Below, piece by piece: positions 29,960 to 39,634 of a stretch of DNA of 64,000 nt (within the stretch, counting starts at the first letter, position 1; each line of letters begins with the position of its first letter). Location: positions 1 to 64,000 of the forward strand of contig NZ_LQQO01000056.1 in the NCBI RefSeq assembly GCF_001619955.1, given 5' to 3'. The position numbers and the translations under genes were made by a program. The notes beneath the pieces were generated by a model that saw nothing but the letters and a program-made list of their open reading frames with translations, was not told the DNA's origin and searched no databases. Origin of the DNA: Sphingomonas hankookensis (lineage in GTDB: Bacteria; Pseudomonadota; Alphaproteobacteria; Sphingomonadales; Sphingomonadaceae).

Positions 29960-31108
29960 ATGCAGCCCGACCAAGCACCCCTCGCACTGTACGTCCATTG
30001 GCCGTTCTGCGTGTCGAAATGCCCCTATTGCGACTTCAACAGCCATGTTCGCGAGAGCGTGGACCAGGCGGCATGGATGCAGGCGCTGCTGGCCGATCTG
30101 GCGCATGAGGCGGCCGCCCTGCCCGGCCGGCGGCTGGCATCGATCTTCTTCGGGGGCGGCACCCCGTCGCTGATGCCGCCTGCGACGGTGGCGGCGGTGA
30201 TCGAGGCGGCGTGCGGCTATTGGCCGCCGACCGACGAAATCGAAATCACGCTGGAGGCGAACCCGTCCTCGGTCGAAGCGGCGCGCTTTGCCGACATCGC
30301 CGCCGCCGGGGTCAATCGCGTGTCGCTGGGCGTGCAGGCGCTGCACGACGATGCGCTGGCGTTCCTCGAACGCGCCCATGGCGTCGACGAAGCGCTGGCG
30401 GCGCTGGGCGTGGCGCAGCGACATTTCGCACGGGTCAGCTTCGACCTGATCTATGCCCGGCCGGGCCAGTCGCTGCCCGCATGGGAGGCGGAACTCGCCC
30501 GCGCGCTGTCGTTCGGGACCGAGCATCTGTCGCTCTACCAGCTGACCATCGAGCCGGGCACCCGCTTCGCGACGCTGGCGGCCAAGGGGCAGTTGACGCT
30601 GCCCGATGCCGACCTGTCCGCCGACCTGTTCGAAACGACGCAGGCGATGACCGCTGCCGCCGGCCTGCCGCTGTACGAGGTGTCGAACCATGCCCGGCCG
30701 GGGGCGGAGAGCCGCCACAACCTGACCTATTGGCGCTATCGCGACTATGCCGGGATCGGTCCCGGCGCGCATGGGCGGCGCTCCGGCCTCGCAACCGTGC
30801 GCCGCAAGAAGCCGGAGAACTGGATCGCCGCGGTCGAGCGCAACGGTCACGGGATCGAGCGGGAGGATGCGCTGACCCCCGACGAGCGCGTGACCGAGGC
30901 GCTGGTGATGGGCCTCAGGATGCGCGAGGGCGTCGATCTCGCCCGGATCGCGCGCCTGGGCCAGCGTCCGATCGATGCGGTCGTGCGGCCGGATGCGGTA
31001 TCGCTCTTGGCGCGACAGGGGTTGCTGGTCCGCGACGGCGACCGGCTGGCGCTGACCCCGGCGGGGATTCCGGTGCTCGACGCGGTGCTGCGCGAGATCG
31101 CCGTCTGA
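29960..31108 (+). CDS. hemW: HemW, radical SAM heme chaperone-like protein
   Basis: 382 residues, normal length. The radical SAM cluster is C17-x3-C21-x2-C24 (F-C-V-S-K-C-P-Y-C-D-F), followed by F-F-G-G-G-T-P-S-L and the Y-Q-L-T-I-E-P-G-T and Y-E-V-S-N-H-A conserved blocks, then N-L-T-Y-W-R-Y. The extra upstream Cys found in true coproporphyrinogen III dehydrogenase is not seen, which supports HemW. HemW takes part in heme handling. Confidence 0.94.
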   Translation: MQPDQAPLALYVHWPFCVSKCPYCDFNSHVRESVDQAAWMQALLADLAHEAAALPGRRLASIFFGGGTPSLMPPATVAAVIEAACGYWPPTDEIEITLEANPSSVEAARFADIAAAGVNRVSLGVQALHDDALAFLERAHGVDEALAALGVAQRHFARVSFDLIYARPGQSLPAWEAELARALSFGTEHLSLYQLTIEPGTRFATLAAKGQLTLPDADLSADLFETTQAMTAAAGLPLYEVSNHARPGAESRHNLTYWRYRDYAGIGPGAHGRRSGLATVRRKKPENWIAAVERNGHGIEREDALTPDERVTEALVMGLRMREGVDLARIARLGQRPIDAVVRPDAVSLLARQGLLVRDGDRLALTPAGIPVLDAVLREIAV

Positions 31109-31172
31109 TCCCCTTGCCCGTTTCGCCGGGAGTGCGCACAACCGCGCATCACCAGTGAAAAGAGGGCGCTTC

Positions 31173-32168
31173 ATGCCGACCATCACCCGCCGCACCGCCA
31201 TCGCCGGCCTCGCCGCCGCGACCGGCGCGGCCCGCCTGCCCGCGCAGCCCCGCGCGACCTCGACGCTGCGGGTCGCCTCGACCTGGGACTTCGGCGCCGC
31301 CGCCAACGATGCGGCGGTCGCGCGGTTCAGGAGCGGCGGCAGCCTGATCGACGCGCTGGAGGCCGGCGCGAAAGTGCCCGAGGCCGACCTGACCAACCAT
31401 TCGGTCGGCAAGGGTGGCTATCCCGACCGCGACGGCCGGGTGACGCTGGACGCGGTCATCATGGACGACAAGGGCCATGTCGGCGCGGTCGCGGCGATGG
31501 AGGACATCGCCCACCCGATCTCGGTCGCGCGCGCGGTAATGGAGCGCACGCCGCACACCTTCCTGGTCGGGGACGGCGCACGGCAGTTCGCGCTGGCCAA
31601 TGGCTTCACCGCCGAAAAGCTGCTGACGCCGGAGGCCGAGGCCGAATGGCGCAAATGGCTGAAGACATCGAAATACCAGCCCGTCGCCAATAGCGAGAAT
31701 GCGCGCGCGCCGCTGGGCGGGCCGCTCGACCATGACACGATCGGCATGATCGCCCGCGCGCCAAACGGCGAGCTGGCGGGTGCCTGCACGACATCGGGCA
31801 TGGCGTTCAAGCTGCACGGCCGGGTGGGTGATTCCCCGCAGGTCGGCAGCGGCCTGTTCGTCGAGGCGGGCGTGGGTGCAGCCACCGCCACCGGCCTGGG
31901 TGAGGAAGTCACCCGTATCGCCGGCACCGCCCGCGTCGTATCGTCGCTGCGCGCGGGCATGACGCCGATGAACGCGTGTCGCGAGGCAGTCGAGCATATC
32001 GCCCGCTTACGCGGGTCGGCGCTCGACGGGGTACAGGTCGGCTTCCTTGCGATGGACCGGAACGGACAGGTCGGCGCCTTCGCGATCCTGCCCGGCTTCA
32101 CCTATGCCGTCACCGGCGACGACGGGCGCAGCACCGTGCTGCCATCGGCCAGCCTGCGAAAGGGCTGA
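31173..32168 (+). CDS. Secreted glycosylasparaginase (N4-(beta-GlcNAc)-L-asparaginase)
   Basis: 331 residues from ATG 31173 (GAGGG 6 nt upstream). A twin-arginine signal (T-R-R-T-A-I-A-G-L-A-A-A) sends it to the periplasm. It is an N-terminal nucleophile hydrolase: H-D-T-I-G-M-I-A carries the predicted processing and catalytic Thr (about residue 189), after S-V-G-K-G-G-Y-P-D, and G-S-G-L-F-V-E-A-G-V-G-A-A-T-A-T-G follows. It would cleave the GlcNAc-Asn bond left after glycan removal. Such enzymes also resemble isoaspartyl peptidases, but the HDT context and the surrounding N-glycan locus favour this call. A terminator follows. Confidence 0.85.
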   Translation: MPTITRRTAIAGLAAATGAARLPAQPRATSTLRVASTWDFGAAANDAAVARFRSGGSLIDALEAGAKVPEADLTNHSVGKGGYPDRDGRVTLDAVIMDDKGHVGAVAAMEDIAHPISVARAVMERTPHTFLVGDGARQFALANGFTAEKLLTPEAEAEWRKWLKTSKYQPVANSENARAPLGGPLDHDTIGMIARAPNGELAGACTTSGMAFKLHGRVGDSPQVGSGLFVEAGVGAATATGLGEEVTRIAGTARVVSSLRAGMTPMNACREAVEHIARLRGSALDGVQVGFLAMDRNGQVGAFAILPGFTYAVTGDDGRSTVLPSASLRKG

Positions 32169-32177
32169 ACCGAAAAC

Positions 32178-32210
32178 GGCCCGCCCCCATCATGGGAGCG
32201 GGCCTATTTT
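32178..32210. terminator. Terminator between convergent genes
   Basis: GGCCCGC (32178-32184) pairs with GCGGGCC (32198-32204), with an inner CCCAT/ATGGG stem, and is followed by TATTTT. It separates the glycosylasparaginase gene from the TonB receptor gene facing it. Confidence 0.75.
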
Positions 32211-32228
32211 CCTGTCCGTTCGCCGGGA

Positions 32229-35200
32229 TCAGAAGCGGACGGTCGCGCCGGCCACGATCTGACGACCCAGCAGGTCGTAGCGGAACACCGTGTTGTTGCG
32301 CAGCAGCCCCAGCTCCGACCGCGAGTTCGGGATCAGCGGCGGATCGCGGTCGAACAGGTTGTTGACCGCGAGGCGCAGGACGAAGCGCTTGGCCACGTTG
32401 AACGTCGTCGCCAGATCGAAATAATCATAGGCCTCGATCCGGTTGTAGGTCGAACGACGGTTCGCCGGGCCGTACGGAATGCCGGTGTCCGCGTCCGCAT
32501 TGAACGTGATCGTCATCGGCCCCTGATGGCGCCAGTTGAGCGAGATGTTCACGACATTGTCCTGCGTCGACCAGGTCGTGCGCAGGCCGTGCACCCATTT
32601 CGGGAAGCCTTCGCCGCAGAACGGACCATAATAGCCGACGCACTGGCGTGCGGTGACGGTCGGCGATTCCTGGCTGCCGATCGACGTCATCAGCGTCCCG
32701 TTGAAGCTCAGGTCGAGCCGTCCGGCCGTGTCGAGGTTCAGCGCATACTGCCCCTGGAAATCCCAGCCGTGCGAGTCGCTCTTATACCCGTTGCTGGTGC
32801 CCTGGATGATGAACCCGGTCGTCGGGTTGCTCGCCGCCGGACTGAACAGCGTGTAGCTGCCCGGATTGCGCACGATGCCGCGGCAATAATAGGGGTTCTG
32901 CGTCTGTACGCAGCCGTTCACGAAATCGCCCGCGCTGAAATAGCTGATCGAATCGTTCAGATCGATCAGGAACCGGTCGATCGAGACGGTCAGCCCCGGC
33001 AGGAAGCGCGGACGCAGCACGACGCCGAACGTCTTGGTGTACGCGGTTTCCGGCGTCAGGTTGAACCCGCCGTTGCGGATCGTGCACAGCGCGTCCGGGC
33101 AGTTCAGCGTCTGGCTGCCGTACAGATTGTCGGGCAGGCCGGTCGCACGGCACGCTTCGATGCTGGCGGTCGGCGCCAGGAAGCGACCCGGATTCTGCGG
33201 ATCGGGGGTGGTGGCGCACGGATCGTTGCGCGATCCGACCGTCACATAGTTGATGTTGCTCGCCTGCACCGCCTGGATCAGCGACGGCGCGGCCTGCGCC
33301 TTGTTGATCGATCCGCGCAGGGTGATGTCGTCGATCGGCGCCCACAGGCCCTCGACCTTCCACGTGTCGAACGCGCCGTCGAGCCGGTTGTACTTCGACT
33401 TGCGATAGCCGAGGTTGACCTGCAGCAATTGGGTCCAGCTCTGGTCCTCGACCAGCGGCAGCTGCGCTTCGACGTTGCCTTCGACGACATTCTGGGTGAA
33501 GCGCGCGTCGGTGCCGCCATTGGTCAGGCGGAACTGCGCATCGGCGGTCGAGATGAAGCGTTCGGCGCGGAACTCGACGCCGGCGGCGATCGCCACCCCC
33601 TGATCGGCGAACGGCGACTTGATGCCATATTCGCCGAGATCGCCCGACACCGTGCCGAGCACCTGCCACATGCTGGGCTTGCTGATCTGGCGACCGTCGA
33701 CGCTTTCATAGACCGAATCGACGAAGGCTGCGGCGTTGTTGTACGGCCGGAACGGGTTGAACGGCACGCAGGCGGCGCCCCCGGTCCGGCAGGTCGGCAC
33801 GCCGCCCACGTTATCGACGATCAGCGACTGGCGCAGCCGGTCCTCGTTCGGGAAGGGCGGGTAGCTGTCGGTCGACCGGTTGGCGGAATAGACGCCGGCA
33901 ATGTCGTAGTTCCACGCCTTCAGCACCTTGCCGCGAATGCCGCCGGTGACGCGGTAGCCGAGGTTCTCGAACTTGTTGTACGCCGGCGGCAGTCCGTCGA
34001 AGCGATAGAGCAGGTTGAACGGCACCAGCGTGTTGGTGCCGGCCGCGCCGCCGCACAGGGTCTGCCCCTGCGACGCCGACAGGAACGGGTTGTTGCAATT
34101 CACCTGATAGGGCGTCGAACCGTAGATGCCCGAGGGATAGACGCGCAGCGGCGTCGGGTTCTGCGACCGGTCGCGATAGGCGAGGAAGGTCGAATAGATT
34201 TCGGCCGCCTCCGACAGGTCGATCGTCAGGAAGCCGCCGGCGTTGATGCGGTTGAACTCACGCTGCGCGGCGAATTCGTCGAATGGATTGGCGGCCGCCC
34301 CGGCGACCGATCCCCAGGGAATAAGATTGCCCGACCCGTTAGGATTGTTGACCAGCACCCGCCCCGCATTCGCCCCGCTGCCGGGAATGATCGTGCCGAC
34401 CTGCGTATACTGGCTGCGCGTGCAGGTGAGCGCCGAGTCCTTGGTCGGCTGGGTCACTTCGCATGCCGACCACGACCGTGCGCCCTGCGGCAGCAGGTCC
34501 GACTGGCGGTAGCTGAAGAAGCCGGTAAGGTTGACGCGGTTGTCGAGGAACGACTTGCCCGCCGTCATCGTGACGTCCATCCGGGCGCCGTCGTTCGTCA
34601 TGCCGAGCGGCGTCTGGAAAAAGGCGCGACGCGCCGCGTCGGTCACCGGGTTTTCGCGGTTCTGGTGGTTGTAGAAGCTGTAATTGCCGTTCAATTCCAC
34701 CCCGTCGAAATTCTTTTTCAGGATGAAATTGACGACGCCCGACACCGCGTCCGACCCGTAGACCGACGACGCACCACCGCTCAGCACGTCGATCCGTTCG
34801 ACCAGCGAGGCCGGGATGATGCCGACGTCCATGCCGTTCTGGATGCCGAGGCGCAGGCCGTCGACCAGCGTCAGCGTGCGTTCGAAGCCGAGGCTGCGCA
34901 GCTTGATCCGCTGGCGGCCGCTCGATTCCGCATAATTCTGTTCGGCGTTCGGCGCGACCTGCGGCAGGCGGTTCAGCACCTCCTCGATCGTGGTCGCGCC
35001 CTGCGCCTGGATCTCCTGCGACGTGACGGTGGCGATCGGCGCAGCCGATTTGTTGTTCGGGCGCACGATGCGCGTGCCGGTGACGACGATCGCCTTGTCC
35101 GCATCCTCGTCGGTCGTGGTAGATGCGGCGTTGGTGTCGGGCAGCGCCTCGACCGGCACGACCTGGGCATGGGCGGTTCCCGCCAGCATGGTCGCGAGAC

Positions 35201-35234
35201 ACGATGTCGTCAGCAGCATGGTGATCGGCTTCAT
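32229..35234 (-). CDS. TonB-dependent outer-membrane receptor (nag operon)
   Basis: 1001 residues from ATG 35232-35234 (AGGGGGA upstream). Signal peptide to A-H-A-Q at about residue 24. The TonB-box region I-V-V-T-G-T-R is followed by the plug domain (E-V-L-N-R-L-P-Q-V, R-T-L-T-L-V-D-G, I-D-V-L-S-G-G-A-S-S-V-Y-G-S-D-A-V-S-G-V-V-N) and a long beta-barrel ending in the aromatic V-R-F. It is last in the leftward nag operon behind nagE, so its likely cargo is a GlcNAc-containing oligosaccharide. The upstream gap 35235-35398 holds a GAACGTTC palindrome and a possible TTGACC -35. Confidence 0.92.
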   Translation of the reverse strand: MKPITMLLTTSCLATMLAGTAHAQVVPVEALPDTNAASTTTDEDADKAIVVTGTRIVRPNNKSAAPIATVTSQEIQAQGATTIEEVLNRLPQVAPNAEQNYAESSGRQRIKLRSLGFERTLTLVDGLRLGIQNGMDVGIIPASLVERIDVLSGGASSVYGSDAVSGVVNFILKKNFDGVELNGNYSFYNHQNRENPVTDAARRAFFQTPLGMTNDGARMDVTMTAGKSFLDNRVNLTGFFSYRQSDLLPQGARSWSACEVTQPTKDSALTCTRSQYTQVGTIIPGSGANAGRVLVNNPNGSGNLIPWGSVAGAAANPFDEFAAQREFNRINAGGFLTIDLSEAAEIYSTFLAYRDRSQNPTPLRVYPSGIYGSTPYQVNCNNPFLSASQGQTLCGGAAGTNTLVPFNLLYRFDGLPPAYNKFENLGYRVTGGIRGKVLKAWNYDIAGVYSANRSTDSYPPFPNEDRLRQSLIVDNVGGVPTCRTGGAACVPFNPFRPYNNAAAFVDSVYESVDGRQISKPSMWQVLGTVSGDLGEYGIKSPFADQGVAIAAGVEFRAERFISTADAQFRLTNGGTDARFTQNVVEGNVEAQLPLVEDQSWTQLLQVNLGYRKSKYNRLDGAFDTWKVEGLWAPIDDITLRGSINKAQAAPSLIQAVQASNINYVTVGSRNDPCATTPDPQNPGRFLAPTASIEACRATGLPDNLYGSQTLNCPDALCTIRNGGFNLTPETAYTKTFGVVLRPRFLPGLTVSIDRFLIDLNDSISYFSAGDFVNGCVQTQNPYYCRGIVRNPGSYTLFSPAASNPTTGFIIQGTSNGYKSDSHGWDFQGQYALNLDTAGRLDLSFNGTLMTSIGSQESPTVTARQCVGYYGPFCGEGFPKWVHGLRTTWSTQDNVVNISLNWRHQGPMTITFNADADTGIPYGPANRRSTYNRIEAYDYFDLATTFNVAKRFVLRLAVNNLFDRDPPLIPNSRSELGLLRNNTVFRYDLLGRQIVAGATVRF

Positions 35235-35398
35235 GTAGTCCCCCTGTCGGTGCCGCGTCACAAGGCGCGATTATTTCACCTGTGAGACAGTTTTCCGCCA
35301 GCGAGCAGTCAGGTCAATATCATCTGAAACCGTTTTTCATCCATGCCGATCGTATTGCTTGCCCGGCGTGCTATTTGAGCAACACACCGGGAACGTTC

Positions 35399-37072
35399 TC
35401 AAACCAGCAGGTGCAGCGTGGTCGGGGTCAACTGCGCCGCGCCGCGCACCCCCGGCAGGGTCGCGACATCGACCGGGCGTGCGTCCCGCAGTTCGACGCG
35501 TACCCGGCCGGCCAGCGTCCGGGCTTCGCGGATCGCCCCTGCCCCGCCCAATGCGGCGACGAGCGCCGGCGGCAGGTCGGCCGTGGCCCCCGCCGATTCG
35601 GAAGACGGGAAAGCGACGGCAGCCATCGGCGCGCCCGCCCCGGCCGCGCGGATTTCCTCCGCCACCTGATCGGCGATCGGGCCGACGATCACCTGCACCG
35701 CCCGGTCCGACGGTCGGATCACGCCCATCGCGCCGAGCGACTTGAGCGCAGCTTCGTCGACCAATGCCTGATCGGCGACCACCAGTCGCAGCCGCGTCGT
35801 GCAGGCGCCGATGCTGGCGAGGTTCGCGCTGCCGCCCAGTGCCGCCAGGAACGCCCGTCCCCGAACGCCCCCCTCGGCCGGCGCCCCGCCCATCGGCGCG
35901 GCGCTGGCGTCACGCCCCGGCGTCTTCAGGTCGAACCGGACGATGAAGAAGCGGAACACGCCATAATAGACCGCGAAATAGACCGCGCCGATCGGCAGCA
36001 GCAGCAGCGGCTGCGTCGCCTTTCCATAATTCAGCACATAGTCGAACAGCCCGGCCGAAAAGCCGAAGCCCAGCCGCACGCCCAGCGCATCCATCACCGC
36101 CATCGACACGCCGGTCAGCACCGCATGGATCGCGTAGAGCACGGGGGCGAGGAACATGAAGGAGAATTCGATCGGCTCAGTCACACCGGTCAGGAAACTT
36201 GTTAACGCTAGGCTGAGCAGCATGCCGCCCACCGCCTTGCGCCGGTCGGGCAATGCCGAGCGGTACATGGCGAGGCATGCGGCGGGCAGGCCGAACATCA
36301 TGATCGGGAAAAACCCGGCCATGAACGCACCGGCATTGGGGTCGCCGGCAAAGAAGCGCCGCAGGTCGCCGGTGGTGCCGTTGAAGTCGCCCAGTACGAA
36401 CCATGCGACATTGTTGAGGATATGGTGCAGCCCGGTCACCAGCAGCAGCCGGTTGAGCAGGCCGAACCCGAACAGCCCGATGCTGCCCGATGCCACCAGG
36501 GCGCGACTGGTCAGGTCGAGCGCCGCGCTGATCCCCGCAAAGCTCAGCCCCACCAGCACGGCGATGGCGATGCCGGCCAGCCCGCTGACGATCGGCACGA
36601 AACGGCGACCGCCGAAGAAGGCGAGATATTCCGGCACCTTGATCGTCGCGAACCGGTTGTAGAAACTGCCGCCGATCAGGCCGGAGACGATGCCGATCGG
36701 CACGTCGAGCTTGGCGAAGGCCTTTACCTTCCACGCCGCGGACAGGGTCGCGGCGGTCGCTTCGTCGAAGCCGCGCGTGATCTCCGGCGGCACGGTCAGG
36801 AACACCGGCCCGCCATTCTTGACGACCAGATAGCAGACGACCCCGGCAAGACACGCCGCGCCGTTGCCGTCGCGCGCGATGCCGCAAGCGACGCCGATCG
36901 CGAACAACAGCCCCAGATTGTTGAAGAGCGCATCGCCCGCCGCCGCAAGCAGGCCGATGTCGAGCAGGTCGGGCTGGCCCAGCCGCAGCAGCAGCCCCGC
37001 CACCGGCAGGACCGCGATCGGCAGCATCAGCGCGCGGCCGATGGGTTGCAACGCTTCGACGACGGACCTCAT
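35399..37072 (-). CDS. nagE: PTS GlcNAc transporter EIICB with a second, cysteine-less EIIB-like domain
   Basis: 557 residues. Start is ATG 37072, which overlaps the EIIA-HPr-EI stop as ATGA. Residues 1-385 are the EIIC membrane channel (P-I-A-V-L-P-V-A-G-L-L-L-R, H-H-I-L-N-N-V, G-V-T-E-P-I-E-F). A linker leads to EIIB (about 405-480) with the phospho-cysteine C424 in S-I-G-A-C-T-T-R-L-R. A third region (about 490-557, L-V-A-A-L-G-G-A-G-A-I then R-V-R-V-E-L-R-D) repeats the EIIB pattern but lacks the cysteine. It should import GlcNAc as GlcNAc-6-phosphate. Confidence 0.9.
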   Translation of the reverse strand: MRSVVEALQPIGRALMLPIAVLPVAGLLLRLGQPDLLDIGLLAAAGDALFNNLGLLFAIGVACGIARDGNGAACLAGVVCYLVVKNGGPVFLTVPPEITRGFDEATAATLSAAWKVKAFAKLDVPIGIVSGLIGGSFYNRFATIKVPEYLAFFGGRRFVPIVSGLAGIAIAVLVGLSFAGISAALDLTSRALVASGSIGLFGFGLLNRLLLVTGLHHILNNVAWFVLGDFNGTTGDLRRFFAGDPNAGAFMAGFFPIMMFGLPAACLAMYRSALPDRRKAVGGMLLSLALTSFLTGVTEPIEFSFMFLAPVLYAIHAVLTGVSMAVMDALGVRLGFGFSAGLFDYVLNYGKATQPLLLLPIGAVYFAVYYGVFRFFIVRFDLKTPGRDASAAPMGGAPAEGGVRGRAFLAALGGSANLASIGACTTRLRLVVADQALVDEAALKSLGAMGVIRPSDRAVQVIVGPIADQVAEEIRAAGAGAPMAAVAFPSSESAGATADLPPALVAALGGAGAIREARTLAGRVRVELRDARPVDVATLPGVRGAAQLTPTTLHLLV

Positions 37073-39576
37073 GCGGCAAGCTCCTGACAAAATTCGCGGG
37101 CCATGGCGCGGACCTCACGCGGCGACGATGCCGCCAGCGCGCGGAGGGCAAGGCGGTGGCAGGCGGCGGTATCGAGCCGGCGGACCAGCGCCTTCAATTC
37201 GGGGACGAAGCGCGGGGAAGCCGACAATTCGGTGATGCCGAGGCCGATCAGCAACGGCACCGCCAACCGGTCGGAGGCAAGCCCGCCGCAGACACCGACC
37301 CAGCGGCCGTGACGCTTCGCCCCGTCGGTCGTATGCGCGATCAGTTGCAGCACCGCCGGGTGGAGGCCGTCGACACCGCCGGCGACCGCCGGATTGCCGC
37401 GATCCATGGCCAGCGCATATTGGGTCAGGTCGTTGGTGCCGATCGACAGGAAATCGGCATGGGCGGCCAACGTCGCCGACGTGACCGCCGCCGCCGGGGT
37501 TTCGACCATGATGCCGACCTCGACCCGCTCCGTAATGTCCATCTCGACGCGCAGCCGGTCGACGACCGCACGGACGGCGGTAATCTCGTCGACGCTGGCG
37601 ACCATCGGCACCATGATCCGGCATTGCCCGACCGGCTGCACCGACAGGATGCCGCGCAGCTGTGCCTCAAGGATGTCCGGCATGGCCAACGCGACGCGGA
37701 TGCCGCGCAGGCCGAGCGCCGGATTTTCCTCCGGCGCGATCGGCAGATAGGAGGCCGGCTTGTCGCCGCCGACGTCGAGCAGCCGCACGATCAGCGGCCG
37801 CCCCTCCAGTGTGGCGGCGATGTTGCCATAGAGTGCGGCCTGTTCGGCGGCGTCGGGGGCGGTATCGCGCTCGAGAAACAGGAATTCGGTGCGCAGCAGC
37901 CCCGATCCTTCCGCGCCGTTCGCCATGGCGACGACCGCATCCTCGACCGATCCCAGATTGGCAAAGGCTTCGATGCGGACGCCATCGGCGGTGACGCAAT
38001 GCTCGGCCGCCTGGGCGAGCGCGGCGGCGCGATCGGCGGCGCGGCGCTCCATCCGCGTCCGCGCCTCCGCCAGCGTCGCGTCGTCGGGTGCGACGTGCAG
38101 GACGCCATTGTCGGCATCTAGGATCAGCGTCGCCCCGTCCGCCACCTCGTTCAGCGGCGCACCCACCGCGACCAGCGCGGGCAGGCCCATCGTCGCCGCA
38201 AGGATCGCAACATGGGAGGTCGGGCCGCCCCGCTCGACCACCAGGCCGACCACGCAGGCGGGATCGAGCGCCATCACCTGCGACGGCAAAAGGTCGTCGG
38301 CGAGCAGGATCGTGCCCGGCGCGAACGCCAACGCATCGTCCGCCGCCCCGGTCAGTTCGCGCAGCACCTGCCGTTCGAGGTCGAGCAGATCGTCGGCCCG
38401 TTCGGCCAGCCGCGCATCGCCGAGGCTACGCAGCACCTCGGCCTGTGCGCGGGTCGCCTGTCGCCATGCGTGGCCGGCGTCGCGCCCGGCGCCCACGTCG
38501 CGGTCGGCGGCCTTGCGCAGTTCGGGATCGTCGAGGAACGCGATATGCGCCGCACGGATCGTCGCGCCCGCATGCGTGCCGTCCTCCGCCGATAACCGGT
38601 CGCGCACCGCCGCCAGCGCGCTGTCGAGCCGCGCAGCCTCCACGCCCGGCCCCTGTCCGTCGACCGGCACGGCAATGTCGGCGACGCGCAGCCAGCGCGC
38701 TGTGCCGATGGCGAAGCCCGGCGCGGCGAGCGTTCCGGCCAGCTGCCCCTCTGGCAGGTCGACGGGCTGGGCGGGCGGCGGGGCGGCGATCGGCGCGGCG
38801 GGCACTTCGCCCACGCCCTCGCCCATGCCGCCCTCGATCAGGTCGACCAGCGCGGTCACCGCCTGTGCCGCATCCGGTCCGCTGGCGATGACGCTGATCG
38901 TATCGCCATGGCGGATGCCGAGGCCCAGCAGGCCGACCGCGCCCGATGTCCGGGCCTCCGTGCCGTTCTTCGCCAGCCAGCAGGTCGCGGCGAAGCCCTT
39001 CGCGACCTCGCCGATCCGCGCGGCCGGGCGGGCATGGATGCCGTGTGCCAGCGGCACGCGGACATCGGCGACGACCCGCTCGCCGCCCGACGCCTGCGTA
39101 TCGACCGCTACCGCACCCAGCGGCTCCAGCGTCAGCAGCGGATCGCCGACCGCGACCGCGCGGCCCCCGGTGCGATCGACGATCCGGAACGCGTCGCCAT
39201 TGGTGACGATGATCGGCGTCATCAGCGACGGCGCGGCCTGCACCAAGGCGTCGAGGTCGAAGTCGATCAGCGGCTGGCCGCGCGTCACCATGTCGCCGAC
39301 CGCGACCTTCGCGGTAAAGCCGCTGCCGCCCAGCTGCACGGTGTCGATGCCGATATGCATCAGCAGCTCGACCCCGCCCTCCCCGCGCAGGGTGATGGCA
39401 TGGCCGCCGGCGTGCAGCGTCAGCACCTGTCCATCGCAGGGCGCATGCAGCGTGGTGCCCAGCGGATCGATCGCCGCACCGTCGCCCAGCATGCGTCCCG
39501 CGAACACTGCATCGGGCACATCGTCGAGCGCGGCCGCCCACCCGTGAAGCGGCGCGGTCAGCTGGATGGCGGTCAT
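37069..39576 (-). CDS. Fused PTS phosphotransferase EIIA-HPr-EI
   Basis: 835 residues from ATG 39574-39576. In order: EIIA-Glc-like domain with phospho-His H74 (L-L-M-H-I-G-I-D-T-V), HPr with H181 (H-G-I-H-A-R-P-A-A), and EI with H455 (G-G-P-T-S-H-V-A-I-L) plus the PEP-binding R-T-E-F-L-F and I-G-T-N-D-L-T-Q-Y in its C-terminal half. The whole soluble phosphorelay from PEP to the transporter is in one chain. It is co-transcribed with nagE, so the locus carries a complete dedicated PTS and needs no general enzymes from elsewhere. Similar fusions occur in xanthomonads and caulobacters. Confidence 0.93.
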   Translation of the reverse strand: MTAIQLTAPLHGWAAALDDVPDAVFAGRMLGDGAAIDPLGTTLHAPCDGQVLTLHAGGHAITLRGEGGVELLMHIGIDTVQLGGSGFTAKVAVGDMVTRGQPLIDFDLDALVQAAPSLMTPIIVTNGDAFRIVDRTGGRAVAVGDPLLTLEPLGAVAVDTQASGGERVVADVRVPLAHGIHARPAARIGEVAKGFAATCWLAKNGTEARTSGAVGLLGLGIRHGDTISVIASGPDAAQAVTALVDLIEGGMGEGVGEVPAAPIAAPPPAQPVDLPEGQLAGTLAAPGFAIGTARWLRVADIAVPVDGQGPGVEAARLDSALAAVRDRLSAEDGTHAGATIRAAHIAFLDDPELRKAADRDVGAGRDAGHAWRQATRAQAEVLRSLGDARLAERADDLLDLERQVLRELTGAADDALAFAPGTILLADDLLPSQVMALDPACVVGLVVERGGPTSHVAILAATMGLPALVAVGAPLNEVADGATLILDADNGVLHVAPDDATLAEARTRMERRAADRAAALAQAAEHCVTADGVRIEAFANLGSVEDAVVAMANGAEGSGLLRTEFLFLERDTAPDAAEQAALYGNIAATLEGRPLIVRLLDVGGDKPASYLPIAPEENPALGLRGIRVALAMPDILEAQLRGILSVQPVGQCRIMVPMVASVDEITAVRAVVDRLRVEMDITERVEVGIMVETPAAAVTSATLAAHADFLSIGTNDLTQYALAMDRGNPAVAGGVDGLHPAVLQLIAHTTDGAKRHGRWVGVCGGLASDRLAVPLLIGLGITELSASPRFVPELKALVRRLDTAACHRLALRALAASSPREVRAMAREFCQELAA

Positions 39577-39596
39577 CAATGCCCCCTTGGGTCAAG

Positions 39597-39628
39597 GGCC
39601 CGGCCGCGCCTGCTGCGCTCACCGGGCC
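39597..39628. other. Stem-loop between nagA and the PTS gene
   Basis: GGCCCGG (39597-39603) pairs with CCGGGCC (39622-39628) in the 58-base gap between the two genes. It has no T run, so it may set relative transcript levels within the operon instead of ending it. Confidence 0.4.
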
Positions 39629-39634
39629 GGATCA

